64,000 bases of DNA from Euglena gracilis (taxonomy: Eukaryota; Euglenida; Euglenophyceae; Euglenales), in contig CP154956.1 in the NCBI GenBank assembly GCA_039621445.1, positions 80,596,474 through 80,660,473 of the forward strand, in the 5' to 3' direction. This document shows positions 1 through 12,200 of the stretch, in pieces. A program made the translations under genes and the position numbers. The notes below the pieces were generated by a model, which saw nothing but the letters and a program-made list of their open reading frames with translations, did not search any database and was not told where the DNA came from. Numbering within the stretch: position 1 is the stretch's first letter; each line of letters begins with the position of its first letter.

Positions 1-1989
1 GTGAATGGGGTTCGGGGGGGGGGGGGGGGGGGCGGGGGGGTCAAACAAAGAACGCTCATTTTCGGCTCAAAAACACCTTTTCCGGGTCCGGGAGGCCAAA
101 AAACATGGTTTTGGGCAAAAAATTTTATCCCAAAAAATCGTAAAAAATTTATTGGCCCAAAATCATGTTTTCTGGCCTCCCGGACGTGGAAAAGGTGTTT
201 TCGGGCCCCCGCCCCCCGTTTTGGGCCCGAAACCAATGGACTTTGGGTCAATTTGGGGTCAAAAAAAGTCGAAAAAAATGAGGCTGGGTCTGACACAGTG
301 GAAAAAATGTACAAAATGTCCCAAATTGGCCGAAAACGGCCGTATCTCGAGCTAGGCGGGGAGTTGCGGAGAAATCGGTAGATGGGGCACTCCAAGGGCT
401 TCAAACTACCCCCCCCCCCCTAGTCGTATGACCGGGTTCCTGCAACCTGTGACCGGGGGGTGGTCGTAAATGAGGTGGCGGTATATAGGCAACCTGCAAC
501 CTGTGACCGGGGGGGTGGTCGTAAATGAGGGGTGGTCGTACGACCAGGGGGGGGGGTAGGTCTCCAGATATTTCCTTTGATTTTGCATATCAATTTTGGG
601 CCCGAAATAGCAGAGTCCAAAGGGGGAGGGGCTCATCCAGGGGGGCGGGCCAATCCTACCCAGTTTGGACCCCTTCACACGTGAATAACTCGGGCCTGGC
701 GAGGAGTTAGGGGTCATATGGTGGTGATTCGGAAACTAGAAATCCAGTCGCTCGGGGTCATGGTGATAATCCGCAGTTTTCACGGTCTACCCAGGGGCGG
801 GGGGGGGGAGGAAGGGTTCCACCCCCTTTTCCCTGGTGGTAAGCTTCGCTCTTACTCTAAAGAGACAAGAGCTCAGCGACCCCCCCAAATGCAACCCCCC
901 CCCAAAATATAAAAACCCCCTGGGGGGTGTGATTTGGCAACCAAATACAAAACCCCCGAAAAACAATTTATCAGCTTCGGATCCATCACCTTCTACTCCT
1001 CGGACGTTGGTGATTCAGTGGCCTCGGCACTCCAAACGGCCGAAATCAAGTTAAGCCACCAAGGGAGTCTCCAGACAGGTATTCTTCCATTGGAAACAAA
1101 AAGGCAATGAGGGACAAAATGAAAAAGGGCAGACAGTCGCCAGAAGCTTGTGTTCCCCCCAGTATACCCCCCAAATATAAAACCCCCGTGGGGGTCTTGA
1201 AATTTCCGCCCAAATATTAAACTGGGGGGGGTTGTATTTGGGGGTTACCGTGAGATAGGGCACTTTAAGGGCTCCGGACCTGAAATAGGCCAAAATTGGC
1301 CAAAAAACGGTTGCAACTCGGGCTACACGAAGAGTTGGGGGGAAAGTAAACCATGGCTGGGTAGGGCACAAAGGCTTCATTTTTGCTCTGTGGACATTTC
1401 CTTTGATTTTGCTTGATTGTCGAGATATTATACACACACACACACATATACATATATATATCTATATATATATATATATATGAAAAAATCGGTCTTTGAC
1501 CAAAAAAAAACAGCCCAAAACAAACACCCCGAAATGGGGGGGCAACGTTGAGGCTTGGGGTCAGGTCCACATTGGGTTTGTACTGGGGTATGAGATGTGG
1601 GGATTCGGTGGGTGGGCCACTTAGGCCATCCCCGCCCCCCCCCCCCCCCCCCCCTCCCCCCCTCGATGCGCTTTGGCTTCTGTCTGGTTTAAGGCCTGGC
1701 GCTGCATTCCGCTTCTGGCCCTTTCTTCGGAGCAACTCCCAATAATTGTCCGACCCCATATTCCCCCCCGGGGGGGAGGTGCGGAGCCAAAAAAAAAACC
1801 CCAGTCAGTGGCCCACTTGGGTTCCAAGGGTGCCAAAGGTCGTAGATGATCCGGACCCCCCCCCGGGGTCAGACACCCACTCCCCTCCCCCTGTGCAAAA
1901 TCAAAAATCTCAATTGGAACCCAGGGAAGGGGGTCGTTTGGTTGTGGCTAGTCCCTCCCTGGGCTGGCTGGCTGCGGCAGCCCCCCCCC
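1..1989. other. Non-coding, G/C-tract-rich sequence
   Basis: No convincing exon. It holds poly-G and poly-C runs (17-40, 1632-1664), a CA/TA microsatellite (1432-1482), and C/G-tract motifs around AAATATAAA words at about 900-960 and 1155-1245. A palindromic pair of ACCTGTGACCGGGGGGTGGTCGTAAA-like words occurs at 440-545. Confidence 0.6.
1432..1482. repeat. (CA)n(TA)n microsatellite
   Basis: An alternating ACAC run passes into TATA repeats; a simple-sequence repeat with no coding relevance. Confidence 0.9.
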
Positions 1990-2935
1990 CCAGGGTTTGA
2001 TATAAGGACAGGTGGGGGGCAAGCACCTATGGTCATCCAGGATCCCAAACCCAGTCACGCCCAGTCACGCCCAGTCACGCCCAGTCACGCCCAGTCACGC
2101 CCAGTCACGCCCAGTCACGCCCAGTCACGCTAAGAGAAATCCCAGTCATCCAAGCTTCAAGCAGACATGATGCCTAGAATTTTGCAAAGCAACAAAATAA
2201 GTGAGGGTCTCCCGGGTCTGCAACTCAGTCATGCAGTTTGATGGAAAAGAGATGGCGGTTAATATAAATGAAGGTTATTGCTGAGAGAGTGTCATTGTGC
2301 ATATTCAAGCGGTCATCCGTCTGGATGCAATGATGCTTTCATCCATGAATCAAACGATCAGTCTTGCTTCCCATCAGAAAAACTGGGCTCAGATTCAGTG
2401 GGTTACCCCCCGCGGGATCCACGACCTTTTTCCGGCAAGCCCAAATTTTCCAGCATTTTTCTTTTTTCCAGCGACGCCTTGACGGGAATCCCCAAAACCT
2501 TGTGGTGGCAGTGTGGTGCTAGGGGGGAGGGGGCACACACCCACCCCTGTATACCCCCCATATCCAAGCATCACAACCGACATGCCCAAGGAGCGAAAAC
2601 GTTCGCTCAGGTTATTCAAGCACATCTAATCAACCAGTCACGCCCAGTCACGTCAAGTCACCGCACCTTTCAGGGTCCTCGAACCCAGTCACGCCCAGTC
2701 ACGCCCAGTCACGCCCAGTCACGCCCAGTCACGCCCAGTCACGGAACCCCACCTATGGGGGTCCTCAAACCCAGTCACGCCCAGTCACGCCCAGTCACGC
2801 CCAGTCACGCCCAGTCACGCCCAGTCATATCATAGGTGCTTGGTGGGGGGTCCGGACCCCCCCCCCCCCTGCGGGCCAGGAGGGGGGGACACCCCCCACC
2901 TAAACCATGTACGCCCTCCTTATATCAAACCCTGG
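1990..2935. mobile_element. TIR element (CCAGGGTT family), copy 1, carrying a nested insertion
   Basis: The left end reads CCAGGGTTTGATATAAGGAC and the right end CCTTATATCAAACCCTGG, inverted copies. The same ends bound 26426-26822. Flanks are C-rich on both sides, so a target duplication cannot be read. A second element (2020-2842) with different terminal repeats sits inside, implying insertion of one into the other. No transposase frame is present, so it is MITE-like. Confidence 0.7.
2020..2842. mobile_element. CCCAGTCACG-satellite TIR element, copy 1
   Basis: The left end is CAAGCACCTATGGTCATCCAG and the right end CATAGGTGCTTG, an imperfect terminal inverted repeat. Inside are arrays of the 10-bp unit CCCAGTCACG at 2050-2130 and 2632-2830, with unrelated single-copy sequence between. 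Three further copies occur in this window. Confidence 0.75.
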
Positions 2936-3044
2936 CCCCCCATCTGCAAAAACCTCAACCAAACGTATATCCCAAACGGGAGGGCTGGTGCCACAACACG
3001 CCCGGAAAGACCCAGGACATGGGTGTCGGTTGGATCGATCGCCA

Positions 3045-3125
3045 GGAAGAACCCCAAGCTGGCCTGGGCAGCCGTTGTCATGAACTCTTCCTTGGAGATG
3101 GTCCCGTCCCCGTCCGTGTCTAGTC
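3045..3125 (-). CDS. EF-hand exon B
   Basis: The acceptor CTGCAG precedes GACTAGACACGGACGGGG, giving LDTDGDGTISKEEFMTTA, a canonical second EF-hand loop. It joins exon A in phase 1. Reading continues as AQASLGFFLAID; the 3' boundary is not clear. The region downstream (below 3000) is a nested repeat element. Confidence 0.82.
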
Positions 3126-6100
3126 CTGCAGGTGCACCGACGGACGGCAACCCCCTGCCGACTGGGTGAGACCATCTGACTTGCTTCCTCAAAAAAGAAA
3201 ACTTATTAAGATTAATTAACTAACTAACCTGTCCCCAGTCTACTGGCCTGGGGGGGCTGTGCTGATTTGGGCAACAGTTCTAAAATCAAAGAATCGAAAA
3301 TTTATCACATGTCCATCTAGGCCTTCTAAATTTTCAGGTCTTTTGCCCAATAGATACAATTTTTGGAATATGAACGGGCTCTGTTTCATCATTTTGGCCT
3401 TCAGGCATTCGGGCATTCAGGCGCTTTCGGTGATTTTTCGGTCTTGTCTCCTTGCCTTCATCAAAGATCGGCGGGGGTGCGGGGGTTTCAGGCAGCCGAA
3501 GTTGGTCCTCAGGGGGGGGGTAATCATTTGGGGAGTTGACCATTGGGGGAGAGCTTGTTGAATGGGGGGGGGTTGCATGGCCTTGTCTTCCTGTGCCAGC
3601 AAGCATTTCATCTCTACATCTTGGTAAAACCCCCCAAATAATACCCCCCGGGGTATTATTTTTCGCCCGAAGTCCAGGCCCGAGGGGGGGGGGTATTATT
3701 TGGGGGGGTATTATTTCCCAAATTTTTTTGAAAATTTTCCAAATTCTGTAGGAGCAAACATAGCGCCAAAACCCCCTTTGGGGTCATTTTTTGTACTTTC
3801 TCATGAAATTTACCATTTTTTGGAGGCCAGATGATCCAGAAAATCGATTTTTTCGGAATTTGTTGTGAGATATTGTGATTTTACCTACATTTTCAGGCCA
3901 AAAATCGGGGCCTTCAGCCCGAAAACGGGGGGGGGGGTATTATTTCGGCGGCCGAAGTCGGACCCCGAGGGGGGGGGGGATTATTTGGGGGGGATTATTT
4001 GGAGGGGGGTATTATTTGGGGGGAGGGTTTACCCCAGGCCTCGTAGCGCAAAAAAGAATGCCCTATTTGCCACCAAACTCCGGGAAGGACTTTTCGGGCG
4101 GATGGGTGGTTTTCTGGCAAAGGTTGGGTTTTTGGGTTCTGTGTATTGGTTAGAGACAATAACGGAAGGCGCCAATATACACATACATATATATGTATAC
4201 ACACACACATTAATTCTCTTTCACAGGAAAAAAATAAGTGTCTATCCCCAACAAATAACCAACCCCCTGGTCAACTTGTTTTTTGGCTGGTAGCTGAAAC
4301 TACAAAAGGAAGGCCCTGTTTGAAACCAGGGGGGGATATACAACAAGGCACCTAAAAGTATGCAATGCAAAGTAACACAAAAAAATGCAAAAAAATGCAA
4401 AAAAAGCAAGAAATGCAAGTTGCATGTAAATTCCTTTAGGAGCTCCCCAGGGCTGTGCACTTTTCCACTGCAGAGGACAGAAAATTTTCACCTGCTCCAA
4501 AAATGCAACACCAAAGAAAATGTGGGTGCAAACTGCAAAGTCATATGGTCGTTCACCTAATTGAATCCAGTTGTATAGTTGTATAGGTCCAAAATGCAAA
4601 AAAATGCGACTTTTCAAAAAAAAATTCAGCAAAAAATGCGAATTATGCAAAACAGTGCAAATTTTAAGGATTTTGGATTATGCAAAAATGCAAATTATGC
4701 AACTTGCATATCCCCCCCTGCTGTTTGAGGGGGATATTTTCTGGGATTTGCTGAAAATTTCGGTCAAGAAATTTTTCTGTGGGAGGAGACGCGCCCAATC
4801 CTGTGAGGGTGGAGGACAGATTTCCAGGAGCAAAAGCTCAGAGAGGACAAAATTCAAATGGTTCACTTCAATAGATGACATACTTTGGGAGCTGGAATCG
4901 TCAAAGCAGGGGTCTGTCTTGCTTTCCATTTCATTTGCCAGCTCTATGGTCTCCCAGAACATTGCAGATCAGCTGAGAATCCAATATCAGAAAGCAAAAA
5001 AAAACCACTTGGCGTTCAATCTTCTCAAAATGACGTCCATATGTCTTTGCTGACCTCTCCACCTAGCTTCTTCCAACCCGAAAAAACATCACCCCCCCCC
5101 CCCAATCAAATCCCCCCAATGACGTCCCCCAACGGGACCCCCGCCTTGGACCACCCAAGTGATACCCCCCCAATTTTTGCACCAACTGCAAGAGAGACAC
5201 AACATGACAGACATTGTTTGGGGTATGAATTGGAATGTGTATCGAAAACAAAATCCGTCAAATGCAGGGCACCTAAAAACCTCATTTGGTTGGCACCTTC
5301 AGCATTTCAGCTGACAAAGAATCCACCCAAACCAATATTCCCCCATTGGGGGTGGACCTCGTCGAACCAAAAAAAAAACATCATTCAGGGTGGTTGCAAT
5401 ACCACCCGGGGGCACACCTTGGAAGGCAAAGGCCAGGCGCTCCTCCTCGCCGCCGGAAAACAGTACCTTGATGCCCGCTGTGAACTCCACAATATCCACC
5501 GCGCCGTTCCGATCGACGTCGAAGGCGTCGAAGATGGTGCCGAGCTCCCGAACATGGTACGACTTCTGGCCGGCATCGTCGGAGATGAGCGTGTCCAAGA
5601 TGGCTACAAACGCCGGGCGGGACAGGCCCGGGACCCCCCATTAGAGTCCAGGGGCTGCAACGAGAGGGGGACGGGCAGTGGGGTGGAATGCAACTATGGC
5701 TGGGAGCAGGGATCAGAAAAAAAAAAAGTGCAGGCTTTCCATTTGAGCCCCCATTGTCACAAAATGCAAAAAAAAATTCAATGACGTTCAATGTTAGCCA
5801 AAACAACAAGAGGCAAAGCGCGGAACGGCACATGTGGGTTCATTCCTGCTAACGGGGGGAAAAACATAAAAAAAAACAGCCGAAAATCAAAAAACATTTC
5901 CAGAAATACAATCTGCCCAACTATTTCCCCCCACAACACACACCAGACACACACTCACTTTTCCCCATAATCTTGTATCCCGCCATTTTGGCCAGGGACT
6001 CACAATCAAAAAACTTTGGAAATATGTCCTGTGATGGGAAAGCACGTCGGATGATGGAAAATGGATGATGTTAAATGATGTGCAGCACCGACTGGTATTC

Positions 6101-7170
6101 TAAATTAAACTGTTTGATCAGAAAAACAATCAATACTTAGGCAGCCAATCTCCCATTTAACACATAGTTGGCTTGTTCCCTTGCGCGATTACGCAAAGGT
6201 GCCATTTTTTGAGGTTTCAACAAGTGGCGCTGAGGCCTGGTTTATGATGAACCTTCCAATGGCTGCCTCATCAACTTGGGATTTTACTGGAACAATTTGG
6301 AGAAGGCGAGACCAGTTAACTTTTTCGCCCTCCCCTAAATAGAAGCTCCCGGGGCTTCAATTTGGGCTGTTGCTCGAAAAACGAGAGGGTAGGCTTCTAT
6401 TTGGGTATGTTTATCCGCTTCACTTGTGTATTGTGTCAAGGAGGGGATTGCATTCGGATCAATGGTCAAAAACGAGGGGGGGCATCTATTTGTGAGGAGG
6501 TTCTATTCAGGGGGGGGGGGTCATCCAAAATGTACGGTATTGTGTGGGGCATCGAGGTATCGAGTTTTGGGCCCGAGTATGGGCATCGGCATTTTAGCCT
6601 GCGGAAAACCTTTTTTAACTGCCAAAACATCAAAATAAACGACAGCTGAAGGGTTCATCCTTGAAAAAATGAAGTGAAAAGGAATCCTTCATCCCCAGTT
6701 TCTTTGTCAAGAGTGAGGTGCTTTATATTGTCTGCAAATAGATGTGTTTTTTGGCTTAAAAATATATACATTAAGGAGGCATATGATGCAACACAGTTTT
6801 GTGGACCCACTCAGATATGCTGCACAAACACCTGGACGCTGTGGATCCACTCACCTCTTCTCTCAGAAATTCCCACTGTTACAACTTCAAAAATAAAAAA
6901 ATAAATAATAATACTTTTTTTGTTGGCCACTTGGACGACTGCTCAACTTGTTGGCTTGTTCCTGTGGGCAATTGCGCACAGGGACCACTTAAAAACACCA
7001 GCAATGCTCATGGCAGGGGGGTCAAGCGTCGTAGATTTCAGGAGAGGAACCCAATTTGAAATGAAATTAATTTTTCAGCTCCAAAAATACTGGTATAGAA
7101 GGCTGTTGGTTTGTTTTGAAACAGTTCCTTTGCGCAATTGCGCAAAGGAGCACTGTTATTCTTTTTGCTG

Positions 7171-7254
<84 letters not shown>

Positions 7255-9204
7255 GTGCCACACAGGAAACATGACCGGTGTCCTTTTGGGTAATTTCTGG
7301 TGTCCTAGGGTAAAACGGGAAATGGTGAAAATCCACACACAGGGGGCCGGCATACAACCAGTATTTCAAAAACCTGGACCCTAACCTCCCAAAAAAAAAA
7401 CTTGTGTTCCTTTGCACAAATGCACAAAGGAATAGAAAAAATTAAATATGAGATCAGCAGCCTGAGAAATACAACATCAGGCTTCCTTGTCCTCACCGAA
7501 TCTTGGGTAAAATAAATTTGTGTGGTGTACTGTGTGGCGTGCTGTGTGGGTGCTGTGTGGTGTGCTGTGTGGTGTGCTGCGGGTGTGCTGTGTGTTGTGC
7601 TGTGTGGGCACGGGTGCTGTTCTGTACGGTTCGACCCTGGCCTAAGACTGAACGTGCACTTTGTTGTTGAAAACCCTTTTGCAGTGTGAATCGATAAGAG
7701 AAGATGTTATGCTCCAAGTCATTTGACATTTTTTCTGGGCTTTGTCACTTTGGGAATGGAAAAGCTGCTTTTGCAGACCACTCCTTAGTGTGTATCCAAG
7801 ATACACAGGAATACACAAATTTTCTTTTGGCGATACACAGGAGAACACAAAATTTTTTATGGTGATACACAGGGGAACACAAAAAAATTTTTGGCGATAC
7901 ACAGGATACACAAAAATTTTGTGGATACACAAATCCAATTTCGGAATACACAAAAAAAACAAAAAAAATTGCGGGTTGATCTGTCACCATTGCCACAAAA
8001 ATCTGTGGACATTGGACCCGGCTCAACCCCAAGCGTGGCAGGTAATCTCACCCTGCTGCTGTGGTTGGGGGAGGGGCGCTACTCCCTCGTGCGGCGTTTG
8101 CAGAGCCCTGGATACAATTGCCGCACCCATATCCCCGGATCACCTGTTTGTTTTGTTTTGCTTTGTTTTTTTTTGCTTTTTTGTGTTGTTTTTTTTCAAA
8201 ACAGGTGCAAAAATCGACGAAATGGGCAAAAGGAAAAATCAACACGTGCTAGAGGCAGGCTCACAACTTGGTGGCGCAATTTACTTTCGGAATCACAGAA
8301 TTCGGCAATGAGATGATCACCTGGGACATGGGCGCGTTTGATCGATTGGATAGACCTTGTGCAGCAACGTGGTATGCTCCATCCTCGTGTGATTTGACAT
8401 TTCGGAACGAATACACTTTCGTTGGGAGAGCCACAGCACTTATCTTTTGCCACTGACACTCACCTTGGGGTGTTGTCGAAAAAAGCATGGCACGTAGCAC
8501 ACCACATTCCAATCGCTGGGTCAAAATAAAGCCATTTTCGATTGTGTTTCCAACCGGATTGAAACCTCTTCTCCATTTTCTCTCTCTTACCTCCAGGCAA
8601 TTTGATTTTCTTATTCGGTGAGGGTTCAAAGAACTGGATGAATCTCCAGGGAGCGACTGGCTGCCGCTGCTTGAAGAGTCCTCCGTCTCTGCCCGCTCCC
8701 GAGAGGAAGTGAAAGAACAAGCACATTTGCTTTATGGCTGCGGAGGGAAGACAATTACAAATAACAGAAAAAATGGGGATACACAGGAATACACAAAAAA
8801 AAATTGGCGATACACAGGGGAACACAAAAATTGTTATGTCGATGCACAGGGAACACAAATTTTTTTGCCGATACACACGAAGGGGTGGTCTGGAAAAGCA
8901 CCCACACTTTTTGCTCTATATTCTACTTTGCTTCTGGTTTGCACAAGGCTTTGAAAAGACGATTTGAATTGCGCAAAAAGAAAGGACAGCACACCACACA
9001 GCACACCACCCCACTCCACAGCCTGACACCCACGCCAAGTGCCAAAGCCCACCGCCACACAGGGGAGGTCCCGCCCAGCACGCCATTCACGGCCTTCGCC
9101 GTGAACTGCTGCCGCAGGGCGTCCAGCGCCTCGGCGGAGTGGATGTCCGTGATGGGGGCCGGCGCCGGGGTCTCAGCTGGCGGCTCCGCCCGCTGCTCCT
9201 CCTC

Positions 9205-9235
<31 letters not shown>

Positions 9236-12200
9236 TGTTGCATCGTCTCCAGGTGCTCCACTGTAGCCCGGCACAGGCACACCGGGGCTGCTCATCTGGG
9301 GGAAGGGTCCAGACCGCTGCTGCTTTCCAGGCAGCCCATCTGTTCCAACTCTCCAGCGGGGCCTTTGGGGGTCTCGGTACCACAACCGCCAAACTCAATT
9401 GTGCATCAAGCGCTCAGCGCCAAAACACTTCACCCCCCACGTGAGTTTTGTGGGTGGTGCCCAACTGGTGAGAGACAATCCAATTTGTGACCCTCCTGTA
9501 TGCCAATCCAAATCCAGCCCAGGCTGGGAGGTGAGGGGGTCCATAGAGAGTGGGTAACCCCCCCCAAATAATACCCCCCCGGGGTATTATTTTTTCGCCC
9601 GAAATCCCGACCCGAGGGGGGTATTATTTGGGGGGGTATTATTTCCCCAAAATTTTCGAAATTTTTCGAAGTCCCGTAGGAGCCAAAATAGCGCCAAAAC
9701 CCTCCTTTGGGGTCATGTTTTTGTACTGTCTTCTGAAATTTACCAATTTTCAGAGGTCAGATGATCCAGAAAAATCGATATTTTTCATAATTTGCTGTCA
9801 GAAATTGTGATTTTTACCAACATTTTCAGGTCAAAATCCGGGCCCTCGGCCGAAACCAGGGGGGGGGGTATTAATTCGGTCGCCGAAGTCAGACCCCAAG
9901 GGGGGGGGTATTATTTGGGGGGGGGTTAACCTTTGACACCACCTTTGGGCAATGCATCATGGCAACCCTTGTCAATGCTGGCTGTGGAGGTAATGACTTG
10001 GCCAAGCTGACTGATTTTGGCAACTATGGTCCGTTTTTTTTTCCTCCAGCCAACGTTGACAAACGACACCATGATGCGTTGTCCAAAATAGGCCACCCCA
10101 AGGTGTCCTCAATATCCTCGCGCCCCTTGGCTGGGCTGGATTTGGATTGGCATTCAGGAAGAGCGGCAAATTGAGGAAAAAAGTATTTCACAAAACTGGC
10201 CTCAGATTTGCACAGCACGCTGCAGCAGAACTGGATGGGGCAGGACCATGCTAATGTGCACACACCACCACCATAGTCGAATGGGCTCGTATAGGCTTTG
10301 TAATAGGGCATGAATATTCGTCTGATGGCCCTTGGGGGGGGGGCGAATGCCCCCCAAAGGCTTTCGTTTTGACGCCAAGAACACAGCCCTGGCGTCAATC
10401 CGCCTGACTCAAAAGCCCTTCGATGGCATTTGAATGAGCAATACGCCCTTTCCAGACCCACTGCGAAAAAAACTTTTAGTACATATAAGTTTTTACCGAC
10501 CCTCGGGGGGGTCACTCCACTCTTCGAAAAACCAGTCAGTCACTTTTTTTTGGGAAACCAGTCAGTCACCACTCTGGAATCCAAAGGAAATTTGACCAAA
10601 AACATGAAAAAAAAAGCCCAAAAAATTTCTGGCGCCTTCGACGCTGGGTCACTTTGGTGGTTTTTTGCTGACCCCCCCCCCTAAGGGGGGAGGGGGTCCG
10701 GGCCAAAAACCAGTCAGTCACTCTGAAAAAACCAGTCACCCCCCGGGGAAGGGGGGGGGGGTGGGTCGGCCAGTGACTAAGTGATTGTATGTTTGGGTGT
10801 TTCATCTGAGGATCAAATAAAAGGTGTGTCGTTCTCCAAAAAAATACATGCAAGCGGGTTAATAATACAATCACCATTTCAATAATGCAATTCGTTTGTA
10901 GCTACCTTTTTTGCCCCTCCCTCTGGAAGCAGAAACTGTGGAAAAATCTTCTTGTGCCCACCCCCCAAAGGGCCAAGCATTGCAAATCTCACCAGGAATT
11001 GAGAAACGCGTCTTTCCCCATTCATTCACGGCACCACTTTTTGCAGTATTCTAAATCTTTGGCAGCGATTTCTTTTTGGATAGAACGGTGTCAGTTTGGG
11101 CATCCTGGAAAATGGTAGGCGAAGGAAAATTCAGAAACAGCCTCTGCCGGTGCAGGAAATGTAGCGGATCCGACGGCTTCGCCTTCACAAGTTCTCCTAC
11201 AAGCTGCTCTAAAACGAAGCAGGGGCCTGTGCCCTTTTGGAACGCAGAAGACAAGCAAAACAAACGGCAACATCTCTCACTCACTGGGACAGATGATAAT
11301 ATATGCCCTCAGACAACAAATATATAGTATCAAAAAAAATTGTACAGGATAAGAAGGGGAATCTCGAGAAACAAGATGGAAAATGCAAAATGAAAGAAGG
11401 AATGCAGGAAAAAGCGTGAGTCAAAAAAGCAGGAAAAAAAAACAGATGCAGATAAATCCGAATGTGCAAAACATATGTGCCAGACTTTAGGCTGAAGTTT
11501 TGTTCCTGTGCTGTGGAATGAATCAAGGGCCTCCATGAAAGGCCTTCCACAATGAGTGTGGAGCAGCAAGTCTCAAGGCACGATGAAAACAACCAACGCA
11601 CGTCCAGTCTACTGCTTTTGGGTGAGGTGAAGCAACTGCTTTTTGGGTGTAGCAGATCAAGGTTGAGAATCTATTATTTTGAACAGCAAGAAAGCGACCA
11701 ATCTGCACGTGGTGATGAATGACGTTCAGACAAATGTGCCAGTGTTCGTATTTTCCAATTTCTAGAGAGTGAGGGTTATTTACTGTTTGGTTAGGGCCAC
11801 TTTAGAACAAACCTAATCCTAACTCCCCCCAAAAAACTCTGCAGTGCCCTTAAATGTTGTAATTGGAATAAAGTTGCAGGGGAAGGTTGTTGCCCCTCTC
11901 CCCTTGCAAAGGAACAATGTGGAAAGGGACAACAAGAAAATCGATGCACTCCTCTGGAAAACCAGTGTTCACCCTCGCAGGAAACTGTGTCCAGACAAGT
12001 CGGCGACCACAGAGGAGGGAGACCTATAACGACAGGCCAGCGAGTGGGGACCAGAGACAATATTCCGGGCGGGTCCAATCCAGAGGAACAACACCAACAT
12101 TTGCGAACATCCAGCTAAACCTGCCCTTAAAAACTGTCATATACCACAAACTAACCCCCCCCCCAAATAACCTGGCGGGGTCCTTGCTCCTGGCGGTGGC

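Noticed and set aside
7067-7417. Poly-Ala, poly-Ser or poly-Leu proteins over the CTG tract
   Set aside because: Every frame of the trinucleotide run is open; flanks do not look coding and no splice context supports it.
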